DNA of 64,000 bases, taken from positions 186,001 to 250,000 of the forward strand of contig JBBPBK010000086.1 in the NCBI GenBank assembly GCA_039720395.1, in the 5' to 3' direction. The notes beneath the pieces are model-generated. The model was not told where the DNA came from and searched no databases. It was given only the letters and a program-made list of their open reading frames with translations. This document shows positions 53,540-64,000 of the stretch, in pieces (position 1 is the stretch's first letter; each line of letters begins with the position of its first letter). Both the position numbers and the translations under genes were made by a program. The DNA is from Liquidambar formosana (Eukaryota; Streptophyta; Magnoliopsida; Saxifragales; Altingiaceae).

Positions 53540-53875
53540 CAATAGTTGGTTTAATTTTCGTCCCCACTAATTTTATATTTTAAAGTTTTATGAAAAATAT
53601 AAAAGATATTCATGAAAATTGATCACAAAAACTACTAAAAAGCACAATTTTGTAGAATAAAGTTTTTTCAAAATCTGTCGTTTAAATTGACTTTTTTGCT
53701 ATTTATGAAACAAAAACTGTAAATGACAAAAAATATCCATTTAAATGATAGATTTTGAAAAAACTTTTTTCTACAAAGTTGTTTAAAATGATGTTTTCTA
53801 GTTGATAGCGTGATCAATTTTTATATTTTTTTTTTCCATAAAATTTAAAATGTAAACTTAATGGGGAATGAAAAG
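53540..53875. mobile_element. Mutator-like fold-back MITE, copy D (degenerate ends)
   Basis: The arms AATCTGTCGTTTAAATTGAC and AATGATAGATTTTGAAAAAA, plus GTTGTTTAAAATGATGTTTT, match the family. Terminal bases are diverged. Confidence 0.72.
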
Positions 53876-54233
53876 CAAGTCTTGAGGTACCAATAGAGGC
53901 GCCTTTAGTCAAGCTAGCTTGTTGTCAAAGCCTGGATGCCATGGGCTGATGGATGGGGGCTCATGCAACTCGACTCTCAAATAATGTTGCTTATGGACCA
54001 AACTTAATTGTCGGCAACATTGGTTCATGTCTATAATTTATCTGAGTTTGGCATGAGCCCAAGCCTTTTCCTGCTTGTGAGGATTCAAGATATAGGCCAG
54101 ATTTTAAGTTTTAAAAGGCCTATGTAAAGCCCAAGATCTGCCCCATCAGGCCATCAAATTTAGGCAACAGCATCTTAAGCCCGGTAGCCAGTTGGGCTGT
54201 TGGCCCACCATAATTAATCGTTGTTTAGAAAAA

Positions 54234-54633
54234 GGGATCGGTTACTGTAACCCCACTTTTTTATCACACCCCTCTATCTTTTAGGTTTTTAAGATTTTAT
54301 GCAAAATATAAAATGTTTTTATGAAAATCGAACATCTTGTCCATTAGAAAATATCATTTTGAACAAATTTGTAGAAGAAAGTTTTTCTAAAATCTATCGT
54401 TTATGTAAACTTTTTAGTCATTTATAGCATTTATTTCATTGTTTGTCAAAAAGTTTACTTAACCGATAGATTTTGGAAAACTTTTTTTTGCAAAGTTCTT
54501 CAAAATGATATTTTCTAATGGACTTGGTGGCCGGTTTTTGCATAAAATCTTAAAAACTAAAAAGAAAGAGGGGTTTTGATTATTAAAAAAAAAAAAAAAA
54601 AAAAAAAAATGTGGGGTTGCAATAGCCGTTCCC
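54234..54633. mobile_element. Mutator-like fold-back MITE, copy E, 9-bp target duplication TTAGAAAAA
   Basis: Ends GGGATCGGTTACTGTAACC and (complement of right) GGGAACGGCTATTGCAACC. Perfect 9-bp flanks at 54225-54233 and 54634-54642. The arms pair through ATCTATCGTTTATGTAAACT and AGTTTACTTAACCGATAGAT. An A-run of about 27 bases lies near the right end. Confidence 0.9.
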
Positions 54634-54642
54634 TTAGAAAAA

Positions 54643-55889
54643 TTGCATTGTATCTCCTTCAAGTTTGATTTCACTCCTCTTCCTTGTATGTTAGGAGATA
54701 TAGTGCCAGAGCCTAGAATTAAAGAGGTACTTTATAACCAAAATAATAATAATACCAAATACCAATAATAATAATAGAGTTAAGTAAAAATAGGTCAAAC
54801 TTGAAAGAAATAAAGTGTAATTATCTCTTTTAGTTATTATTTACTTTGGGTAATAGCAACATCGTGCACTAGCCAACTTGTGAGGATAACTTATATGGAA
54901 AAGGATTATGACTCGGGAACCATAGGTACTGAGTTTGAGTCTTTTTTCTCTCATTATTGAATGCATGGACTTGTAGGTAATTTGTGCATCATGGGAGATT
55001 AGTTTGGATCTAATGACTTAGAATATCCATTTTTTGGCTTGAAAGAAAAAAAAAAAAAAAAAAAACAAACAAAACAAAACAAAACAAACAAACAAACACT
55101 CGTTATTCTTATTTTGATGTAGTGTACTAGTCGATCTGTTAGACTTAAGTGGTAAGTAGGTTAGTGTTAATAAAGATGGGTTCATCAAAAGGGATACGAA
55201 TCCAGGTGCGGGCATGAAATGATGCCTTGCAGGTTTTACTATCCATCCTGGATGACTTTTTTCAGCACCATAAATCGAAAGTATCGATTTTTATATTACG
55301 CCTCCTAAAGCTCAAGTAATTGAGTTTATACAGTTCAACTCAATCTAAACCATAATCCCTGGTAAGCCTTAAAGAATTTAATTCGAAATTTTGGTGACCC
55401 ACCTGATTTGGCCCCTTTTTTTTTTTTTTTTTTTTAATCGGCAAAAGAACAATAATTTACTATAATAACTAGATGAGATTACATCCCACAGCCCAATGAA
55501 GCAAGAAATCCTTGAAACATCATACCATGCACTATCCCAATATGACTTGAAACAGCATACCAAACTTTAGAAATGTTAATAAAACAGAGATTATGAGATT
55601 TCGAGCACAAAATCCAGAGTCATAGAACTAGTGACGTACATATACTTGTAAGCAAGAAAGTATATGCCAATAATTGTATCTATTGGGAAATCTTACCTCT
55701 CACATTGGTTAGATATTAAGTTAAACATGTCTACGTAAAATTGTTTGGACTCTCTACTAAGTTATTAGGTTAAAAATTTCATATGATATTAGAGCATGTT
55801 GTCCTCAGGCCTGTTATCTTGTTAGGCTTGCATTTCTATATATTGCCTTTCTTTTTTGATAGTTTGATATTAATGAAGTTCTTATTCTT
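54643..55889. other. Spacer with A-rich and SINE-like debris
   Basis: Poly(A)/(ACAAA)n at 55047-55097, and a T-run at 55417-55435. Stretches near 54855-54950 and 55125-55215 carry weak B-box-like motifs (GAGTTTGAGTC; ACGAATCCAGG). No gene. Confidence 0.35.
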
Positions 55890-57016
55890 TCAACCTGGCC
55901 CCCAAATGGGAGGCTTCGATCTCCTCAAAACCTTAAGCTAAATAATGATGGAGAGCTTAGGACGGCAAGTCGAATGTCAGAGGGGCTGGCCGGCATTGTT
56001 CTAAAAGATGATATGAACTCTTTTGTAGGAGAAAAGATAATAACCTTTGGCTTTGTGTGAAGTCTTGAAGTTCAGGTTATAAGGAGGAGGATATCTCATA
56101 TCTGGGCTGTTTTCTGGTAGGCCGGAGACTCAAAGGGAGATATTGATGCAGTCGTGCATTACAACTTGGAGGTGATTGTGGTACAAAAAAAGTTGGTTTG
56201 ACATCCCACCAAAATTATGTTAACTATTTGTTTCTGTTATCAATGGAAAATTTCTATAGTTGATTTAAAGAAAAATTAATTTTGTAATTGAGTTTATCCC
56301 ATGGACTTTAAGCCTAAGACAGGTTTATGCCATACTTTTGTTCATTAACTACTATGGGTGTCTTGCAAAATTAATGAACAAGGATCATAATTAAGGCTTG
56401 GTCTCCATCCCAACATAAGCCTTCAAAGTCACCTTCTCAAAGCCTCTCATCTTCATGGGAACTTCCTCCCCAGGGCTTCACCAAGCTGAATTTTGATGCT
56501 GCAGCAGGGTCGTCTCATTTCTGTGCTACTTGTGTTGCTAGGAATGATATATGGAGATCATATTTTAGGAGGGTGATCTACGTTCCTTTTGGGTTGAGAC
56601 CTTGGTTTAGCTGAGGCTTATGCAGCTAGGTTGGCCCTGCCTCTCAGCCCTGGAAAGAGGATGGCTTAATGTTACTTTTGAAGGAGATGCCTTAAATATT
56701 AATGAAAAGATTTTATCCTTTGACCCTTCTTCCAAATGGTCTTATGGTATCATCATTGAAGATGTAAAAGTAGGTGCCAAACAACTTATTAGCTTCCTCC
56801 GCTTTTCGTAAAGTGAGTAGAACTGCAAATTGTGGTGCCCATGAGATGGCTTAGTGGGCTCTCAACTCAAATTTCTTCTGTTTTGAATGCCTGCTTGCCA
56901 TTAGGGGTGTGCAAGAACTCGAGTGCCTTGCTTTTCCTTTTTGGTTTTGTTTCTCTGTTTGTCTGCTTCTTTTGTTTGTCTTCTTGTCTTATTTAGCCAA
57001 AAAAAAAAAAAAAAGG
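55890..57016 (+). pseudogene. LINE RNase H-domain relics ending in poly(A)
   Basis: Two partial RNase H domains follow one another. The first (55915-56060) reads NLKLNNDGELRT...GLAGIVLKDDMNSFVGEK. The second (56465-56880) reads GFTKLNFDAAAG, then NVTFEGDALNINEK, WSYGIIIEDV and SRTANCGAHEMA. These are the KLNxDGA, ExD and A-H-x-x-A blocks of plant LINE RNase H. A run of 16 A at 56999-57014 marks the 3' end. Several stops and frameshifts. Confidence 0.75.
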
Positions 57017-57627
57017 CTGTCATTTTTTTTCATTTTTGTGGCCTACACGTACTTATGTCTCACTTAATTTAATTTAAAACTCTTTGCACTAAGAAGGGTT
57101 CTAGCTAGTATGATAATATGGGTACAGATTTCTGATGCGAATACGATCTGTGATAATATGGACGATAAAAATGACAAGTATACGTGTGTACATGTATAGG
57201 ACACATTATGGGACACCATAAACGCATTGTTGCAAAATGTGCTAGAGAAGAACATATTTTGGCAAATGAATCAAATGAAACAACTCCACTATAAATTGGT
57301 TTATCTCCACTTCCATTCCAAAATTGATAGAGAAGTTTCGATGTGAAACTAAAACAAAAAAAATACAAAGGAAAAGAAAAAAAAAAAAGATTGTATATTT
57401 GGCTGATTTGAAATCATTTTAACCAATCCAATATTGTTTTAAACCATTTATAACCTCCTCATCTTTGTGGTTGACAAAAATATTTCCCACTTTTTGGTTA
57501 TTCCATAGAACACAATTTTCTGTCTTATCTTAATGCCAATGAATTAGTAGCTAGTACAATGCCTTTTAAGAAAACAATTCAAGTATGGTCTTCACTTGGT
57601 GAAGGTCGTCTTTGTTAATTAGTTTGC
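57017..57627. other. 3' flank of the NAC gene
   Basis: AT-rich. Probably contains the NAC 3' UTR in its right part. Short minus-strand frames (57064..57368) have no motif. Confidence 0.4.
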
Positions 57628-57867
57628 TCAGTCCTGCATGGGCAGAACAATGGAGTTCTCTTGAGAAGAACACAAGGATAAAATCTCTTCCAACATAGTT
57701 GTTCCACTCATGTAGTCCCTGTATCTGTCATACATCATGAATTCATCTATACTTTCAGCCTTTGAAGGCTTTGCCTCCATTATATTTATCTGGGGAAAGT
57801 CTTCTAGTGCTAATGGAGGGTAAGGAAGTTGATAATGCTCGCTTGCATAGTTCGGCATCTGTATATC
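57628..57867 (-). CDS. NAC020: NAC exon 4
   Basis: After ATGCAG|GATATAC, 79 codons and a stop at 57628-57630. Carries the [14 protein letters not shown] and [10 protein letters not shown] tail motifs. Confidence 0.88.
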   Translation of the reverse strand, partial: DIQMPNYASEHYQLPYPPLALEDFPQINIMEAKPSKAESIDEFMMYDRYRDYMSGTTMLEEILSLCSSQENSIVLPMQD

Positions 57868-60539
57868 CTGCATTGACAGATACAATATTATTTTATAAAT
57901 CAATAATTTGATAATAAGATTACAAAAAAAAAAAAAAAAAAATTTCAAACATGAAAGGTACACGATTTTTTATTATTCGGATGGAGATCAATGGACCAAG
58001 TCTAATTAAGAAGGAATAAATAGTGGCTGCTTTTACTTATCATGTGACATATGATGAATGAAACAGCAAATCATATTTTTAAAAGTAAAAATGGTTTAAA
58101 AATATTAGTGGGATGATCAAAACTTCAAAAGTGTCATTGAAAATAGTGATATTTGAAATGCCAAAAAAAAAAAAACCTAGTGAGGAAAATGGGAAAGAAA
58201 GATGTTTGAGTCAGTCAAAAGAAGTTTTAGGAAATGGTGAAGAAAAGCAAGTTAAGTCAGTCCAAGAGATTTTTAGAAGGGAGCTTTGGGAAAAGAGGCC
58301 GAGTTCATCACTTCCAACTTTTGTCACTTTAGGATCAAAAGAGAACTCAAAGGGCTTGATGTGTGGGCCAATTCTTCCTCATTGGACAATTGTACTTTGC
58401 GAATGCGGCCACGATGCTTAGTTGTAAGATCAACAAGTTCTCAAAATTGTACAAGGTGTGAACAAGAAGCCTTCATGAATAAAGTAGCAATTTCTCTGAA
58501 ATATATGGAAGTCTCAGCATATGGGATGATCATGTCTTTGACAGAAAGGAAATGCTGGGAACAAATGGTCAAAATTATCGTCTCGCGCATTTTGGAATTC
58601 CTTTTGCAGCCAAATTATGATTTTTAGGCCTGCACTCGTTTTGTGTAATGCGACCATTTAGGGGGGCCTAGTAACGTGTGTTTAATGAAATTCTCGTCAC
58701 ACCCAGAAAAAGAACGTAATTATGTACCTGAAAAAGATTTGATGGGAAATCCACATTGAGAGAAGACAAATTAGCTGAACTGTTTGCTTCGTCCGAGGCT
58801 GCAAATGGAGCTTGTAAATCATCTGTTCTACCAGTTTCAATGGGTGTCCCTTGAGTTAGATCTGAAGAAGATGTATCGGATGGAAACTTAGTATAATCTT
58901 GAATGAAATCCTCATCTTCTGCTTCTGTCCCATGGGACATATCAATGTTGCTTGTGTCATCGCCTATGAAATGTTGATCTGAAACCCACACTGATTCCTT
59001 CTCTGTATTCCCATTCTGTTCTTCTTTAGTAGTTTTGGGCATTTGTATTGTTTTCTTGAAAACACGGCATAATGCATAAGAATCCTGTGGTGCAATTAAC
59101 ATCCAAATGATCAAAACTACATATGCGAGAAAAGAGTCACATAGAAAGATCTTCAAAAGCTAGTTCAGAAAGAGAAAGAAAATTAGAAGGACTATTCTAT
59201 TGGCAAAAAATTAGAAGGAAGTAAAAAAAAAATAGTAATCTACAACTGATAATGGTGCATTGGTGCAACCATTCTTGCATGAAAAATACAATCCATCTTA
59301 TAAGATCTGCTCTATATTTAATCTTATGGACATAGAGATGGTAAAACCTTTGATGGGTCCAATCTATCTGATCGAGCAAATGACTGTAAACCGTCCGATC
59401 TTTGCACTGTTTCTCACTGCCTACTATGTAAGAAATGCACATGGAAGTGTCCCTAAACCATTTTTTAACAGTTGAAGTATTGTATTTAAGTTAACTTCAA
59501 ACACTGAATTCCATGCATTTGCAGATTCCTTGTGAATCTTTCTTTCTTTCGTTCTTTCTTTCTTTCTTTCTTTAATTCTTTTATTTCCCCCCTTTTTACG
59601 ATCACCAATAACTCTCATATGCTTATTTCAATAGAGAAATACTGTAGTAATTTTACCTTAAAACATGAACACTTTATTACAATATCATTTCATCTCCAAA
59701 CCCTAATACTAGTGCTTGTGTTCTCTATTTCGTTTTTTTTTTTTTTTTTTTTTGGGTGTGGGGGGAGGGGGGATTATATATAGGCAAATTAATTAGTCTT
59801 TCAAACCCACATAGCTTTTAGTTACATGAATTCATTTCGTATCTTTTTTTTTTTTTTTTTTGGGAAAATGAAGGAAAAAAAATGCATTTAAATCACTAAA
59901 GTTGCAAAAAATTGTACAAGAAGCTAGCTAAGAGTACCTTTAAAGCTGATGAAGCAGTGCCACACAGCGAGTCGATCAAGCGATACTCATGCATCACCCA
60001 GTTGGTTCTAATGCCATGGGGAGCTCTACCTCTATAGTAAACCAATGTCTTCTTCATGCCAACCGGCCGCTTGTGAGAGTGCACCAGCCGATCTTTCCCG
60101 GTGGCTTTCCAATACCCTGCTCGAGTTGCACGGTTGGTTCTTGACCCGTTTGGGTACTTCCGATCCCTCTGGCTGTAGAAGTACCACTCCATATCTTTGC
60201 TCGGTAAATATGACTTATCTATCAATAAAATTTACCATATTTATGAGATTGAGTCATAGTAGAGTTCAACCAGATTATTTCAATTAATTTTTGGAGCTTA
60301 GACAAATTAAAAAGAGTAAGAACAATGCATTTATACCAAAAACCCAAAAAATAAAAAATAAAAATAAAAATTATTTATGTACCTGGTAAGTCCCATGGTT
60401 CACATTTGTAGAGATCAACTTCAGGGATGATTTCAAGCTCGATTCTACGGCCGGTGATTTTCCGATCAAGATAGTAAGCAACAAGCTCTTCATCCGTCGG
60501 ATGGAACCTAAATCCGGGAGGGAGACTCATGGGTGCCAT
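57628..60539 (-). CDS. NAC020: NAC transcription factor, NAC020-like (4 exons)
   Basis: Minus-strand exons 60383..60539, 59938..60218, 58728..59084 and 57628..57867 join (GT-AG) to 344 residues. The NAC domain fills residues 1-160: [19 protein letters not shown] (A), [16 protein letters not shown] (B), [20 protein letters not shown] and ATGKDR (C), [14 protein letters not shown]...NWVMHEYRL (D), [10 protein letters not shown] (E). The start [22 protein letters not shown], a Ser-rich ...SSDLTQG segment and a tail with [14 protein letters not shown] are the features I recall from Arabidopsis NAC020, a regulator expressed in developing root phloem. No membrane segment, so a nuclear factor. The C-terminal half is acidic and Ser/Thr-rich. 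Introns are 164, 853 and 860 bp. The ATG at 60539 is preceded by a CT-rich leader. NAC045/086-type relatives are the alternative. Confidence 0.93.
58113..58627 (+). other. Unrecognised ORFs inside NAC intron 3, antisense to the gene
   Basis: Two overlapping frames of 102 and 113 codons (58113..58421 and 58286..58627). The second has several Cys ([18 protein letters not shown]) but no motif I know. They may be fragments of an old mobile element. No evidence of expression. Confidence 0.25.
58728..59084 (-). CDS. NAC020: NAC exon 3
   Basis: After CCACAG|GATTCT, 119 codons to TTTCAG|GTACAT. Subdomain E and the acidic Ser/Thr-rich region. Confidence 0.9.
59938..60218 (-). CDS. NAC020: NAC exon 2
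   Basis: After TTGATAG|ATAAGTC, to TTTAAAG|GTACTC. Subdomains C and D, the DNA-binding heart of the protein. The exon 1/2 junction codon becomes Asp (LP-D-KS). Confidence 0.9.
60383..60539 (-). CDS. NAC020: NAC exon 1
   Basis: 52 codons plus one base, ending TTACCAG|GTACAT. Subdomains A and B. Confidence 0.92.
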
Positions 60540-60548
60540 TTCAGTGAT

Positions 60549-60559
60549 GAAAAATTGAA

Positions 60560-60598
<39 letters not shown>

Positions 60599-60600
60599 AA
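60549..60600 (-). repeat. CT (GA) repeat in the NAC 5' leader
   Basis: Near-perfect GAGAGA on the plus strand, i.e. a CT-rich leader on the transcript strand, ending about 10 bases before the ATG. CT-rich leaders are common in plant genes and are length-variable. Confidence 0.8.
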
Positions 60601-60652
60601 TTGGAATGTGGGATTAGAGAACATGAATAAGACTGGCTTGTACCACATTCAA

Positions 60653-60671
60653 CTATATAGCCCACTATTGG
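60653..60671 (-). promoter_or_regulatory. Possible TATA and CCAAT elements of the NAC gene
   Basis: CTATATAG lies about 115 bases before the ATG on the minus strand, with CCAAT just upstream (60667-60671). The spacing of CCAAT is unusually short, so only the TATA suggestion is reasonable. Confidence 0.35.
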
Positions 60672-61264
60672 GACCAAAAGTGTGACAATTGCCCTTGTAG
60701 GTCCAATATATTACATTTTTGCCAATTTATTTTTGGGAAAATGGCCCAGCTTGGCAATCCATCTGTGATACATTTCATACTTTTCTTGTCCAACATCAGC
60801 TGAGTTAGCCAAAATAGAACCCAAAATGAAGAGTGGTAGATTTGGTAAATATGAAGGGGGGTTCGGGGATTAAACGGAGGAGAGAATATGAAAATAGTAG
60901 GTGTGCTTTGGCTTTTGAAGATTCTATATGTAACGTTTTGTGTGAAAACCCACAGGGAGGGGATAAGAAGCTTCTCTGCTTTTGTCTGCTCACAAACTAA
61001 CAAAATTCAGAGGCTCCCTCAAAAGGCTGTGTGGGCCAGTCACCGGCCATTCTCTACAACACGCAATACTAGGCCTCCCCACTTATTATAATGATAATGA
61101 GACCTACAATCATATAGTATTACCATATAGTATTATTAATGTAATGACATTTATCATTGTGATGTCTTGGTGTTTTTGCAATACTACCCTTGTACTCTTG
61201 GCATATTTCTGTATAGACGACCTTGAAAGACCTTACATCATATGATGCAAGAGGTGAAAGGAGC
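60672..61264. other. Upstream region of the NAC gene
   Basis: Likely promoter sequence. Overlapping short frames on both strands (60805..61245) show no known motif. Confidence 0.35.
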
Positions 61265-61515
61265 TAGGTTTAAGATAAACCCAATAATTATCTGAAGAGT
61301 CGATTGAGTGATTTTGGAGTCTTTTGTGAAGTTGGAGGTCTTGAGTTCAATTCCCTCCGCTCTTCCTAATTAGGGTTACTCTCATAAATTGTCATATAAT
61401 TATCTGATGCATGTGAGATGGGAAGATTGTATGTAATCAAAGGACTATCAATTGGATGCAAATTATTTAGAATCTCTTGGTATCCCAAAAAAACAAAAAA
61501 AAAAAAAAGAAAAGA
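61265..61515 (+). repeat. SINE-like sequence with A-rich tail
   Basis: GAGTTCAATTCCC (61343) fits a polymerase III B-box. The block ends in an A/G-rich tail (61486-61515). The A-box is poor and no target duplication was found. Confidence 0.4.
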
Positions 61516-62180
61516 AAAAGATAAGCCCAATAATTAGTGTGTACCATACAGGACTTCTTTTTTGATTTTTAGATTAATCAAGATTGGGTGATTTTCACTT
61601 AAAAGATCGAGTTTGTCTCAAGTATGGGATTAAGTGAAAAATATAAATGGATGTCGCAATGGCAATACAAGAAAACATGAAGAAGCCAAGACAAAAATTT
61701 CAAGTGACTAACCAAAAATATATATGCCATATTGTTGGAAACTTAATTTTCAATATTTTCATATGCTTTTTCATGTTTTCTAGCCCTACTTGGGTTATTT
61801 TTACTTGATATAGATAATTTACCTCTTTGTTTTTATATTTCCTTTATAAAAAAATGAAAAAAACTAACAACAACAATAGAAAATTTGTTGGAACTATGGA
61901 AGACTACATATAAATGTATATGATATGTGGACGTACAAAGTGTTCAATCGTTAATTTTAAGATCCAATCAAAAGACAACAATTAGAAATTAACAACCCCC
62001 AATTTCATGCTACTTAGCTAGCCTGGACATAGACTTCACTCAATTGCACTCATCAAGGAACAAACTAGATTTAAAGTATGCTACTAAAGGACCCACACTT
62101 TGAACAAAAAACAAAAAAACAAAAAAAAGGACCCACACTTCAAGGTGTCTTAGAATTTCATAAGAGCATGGGGGGGAGTG

Positions 62181-62310
62181 TGAATTGTGAAACCCATCAC
62201 ATACAACTTGCATATAAAAGCCCCATTACTCCCCTCCCCTCCCCTTGAATTGTGAAACCCATCACATACAACTTGCATATAAAAGCCCCATTACTCCCCT
62301 CCCCTCACCA
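62181..62310 (+). repeat. 65-bp tandem duplication carrying a TATAAAAG box
   Basis: Two nearly identical copies (62181-62245, 62246-62310) each contain TGAATTGTGAAACCCATCAC, CATATAAAAGCCCC and ATTACTCCCCTCCCC. No ORF follows in either direction within the next kilobase. Confidence 0.9.
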
Positions 62311-64000
62311 CCCCCCACCCCCCCCAAAAAAAACCCATCTGTGGTTACTATTTACTAATGTGATTCATTGACTTTTCATATCACTCCCTTGCTAAACTTA
62401 TACTGTGGAGTGTGGACTTCTTTCATTCTAAGTAACGTCAAGTTCTCAATTAGATGGTTAAACTAATCTAATGCTAATATTTGGCAAAATTGCCTCCCAA
62501 GGGACTAAAAATGGTGCCAAAATTTGAAAATCTAGTCAAAATTATGAAAATTGAGTAAACATTCTCAAGATAACCCTAAAACTACATAAAGATATTAACG
62601 GATGAAAGACTATAAATTGTTACACCAAGTGTCGATGGATCCTTCCCCATATGTCCATATGTATATATATACTACACTTGTTATTAAAGCAACAAGTTAA
62701 ATATATGTTTCTATATACAACTATACGCATGATCCAAAATGTACGTACCTTTTTCCCCAATTACCAATTGTCATGATGACTTTGGATCATTTGATTTAAA
62801 ATTTTCATTATTTTATTTTATTTATAAAAGAACCATTTAATGAAATAGAAAAAATCAAATCAAAATAATCCGATGACCCCAAAACATTTTTTATTTTTTA
62901 TTTTAATAATCAGAAGGTAAGAAATATATTCTAACTTAATTTGAAGGTGTTGGCCAATTTATTCCCAGTGTGTGGGGTGATAGTACCAAGAGCATTTAAG
63001 GTAACAACAATTTTTCCTTAAACAGCAGGGTTATAAGGGAAGAGAATTTGGATGATTTAAGATAGTGAACAAGAAATACAGAAATACAGGTAAAGATTAT
63101 AAATATGGCAAACATAAGGGCCAATGAATGGAGACATGATATATTTTTTTAGAAGAGGATTAATATAATCTTCTTTTTTCTTTTTCATTTTTTATGAAGG
63201 GGATTAATATAATCTTACTCAAATTTATATATTGTATTTGCACTTTAAGTAAACAATACGACTAATCATGTATTCCTTTTCCACGACGGTGGCATATGAG
63301 CTTCATATATAACAATAATTATTGGATGTTTCTTATTTGAGTATTGAAACACTGAATACCTTTTTTTTTGTTAGATCAGCAACACTGAATACCAAGTAGG
63401 TTCAGATGGTTCGATTGGGGAATCAATGACCCTTTCAAGGTGCAATACTTCTCTCTAATTCAAAGGGCCCGAACTTCCATGCTACATTAAATAAAATACT
63501 CAAAAAATTCCAGTCTAACTAGGATTGCATCACACACACACACATACATACATATATCTATATATATATAAACCCGAGAAAAAAGACCGGAAAAGCATAT
63601 GCAACAAGATAAGATTTGGGTTTCTTGATAAATCTTTACCAATCTCTAATAAGTACAAAACCCTAAAGATTTGTGTTAGAAAGGACCTACAAAACCAACA
63701 ACTTTACTGGCTTTCTTAAAAATATGCAACACCCTTCATTGTTAATAAAGTGTAAGTTTTAGTTCTCAAATTCAAGTTTTAAGTTTCAACAATACTCGGA
63801 TAGTAGGAGAATAGTCTGAATCGAAACCTTGATGGAATAAAACCTAAAATATCTCTAATAGTTAGTTTTAAAAAATTAAGTGATTTTCTTCTAAAAAGAA
63901 TATGGAATTGGTTGTAAATATGAATTAATTTGCATAATTATCTGGAAAATGTGGACAAGATTGTTTGCATTCAGCCATTCACCAAAAGCAGAAAAAAAAG
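62311..64000. other. AT-rich sequence, no gene seen
   Basis: C-run (62313-62330), CA/TA microsatellite (63532-63570) and AT-rich filler. The 64-codon frame at 63525 is a microsatellite artefact. Confidence 0.45.

Overview
The window is nuclear DNA of a flowering plant, probably a eudicot. It is AT-rich, carries spliceosomal introns, and holds plant-type gene families (OCT-type organic cation transporter, R2R3-MYB, NAC). The spaces between genes are filled with plant retrotransposons and miniature DNA transposons. I could not identify the species.

Four protein-coding genes can be supported. (1) 15803..17374 (+): an intron-less organic cation/carnitine transporter of the major facilitator superfamily. 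A relic of a second copy's 3' end lies about 5 kb downstream. (2) 24245..37377 (-): a 4-exon gene for a Gly/Arg-rich protein with a mitochondrial-type N-terminus. I reconstructed it by splicing (36370..37377, 36119..36268, 27414..27599, 24245..24325; 474 aa). Its 8.5-kb second intron is a nest of transposable elements. (3) 50940..52185 (+): an R2R3-MYB regulator (2 exons, 326 aa) closest to the MYB26/MYB103 secondary-wall group. (4) 57628..60539 (-): a NAC transcription factor (4 exons, 344 aa) closely resembling Arabidopsis NAC020.

Layout: 1-4.5 kb is a LINE (minus strand), both ORFs still in frame but broken by stop codons. 4.5-15.7 kb is repeats, including a 2.1-kb solo LTR with a TTAAT target duplication, clusters of short palindromes and Stowaway-type MITEs. 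15.7-22.9 kb is the OCT gene, a LINE tail, a tandem-repeat block and the OCT relic. 23-41.4 kb is the long mitochondrial-type gene, with a LINE relic, a SINE, a Stowaway MITE, a 1.27-kb hAT element, a 717-bp solo LTR and an RT fragment in its introns, plus upstream repeats and a possible far-upstream 5' exon. 42-55 kb is dominated by fold-back MITEs (five copies of one Mutator-like family, three of another, two hAT-type elements) around the MYB gene. 55.9-57 kb is LINE RNase H relics, then the NAC gene, then 3.4 kb with little recognisable content.

The genes do not form a pathway. The most interesting material is the repeat biology: several elements can be delimited to the base by their target-site duplications, and four blocks consist of regularly placed short palindromes. 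I saw no CRISPR array, tRNA or rRNA gene, organelle insertion or virus-derived gene.
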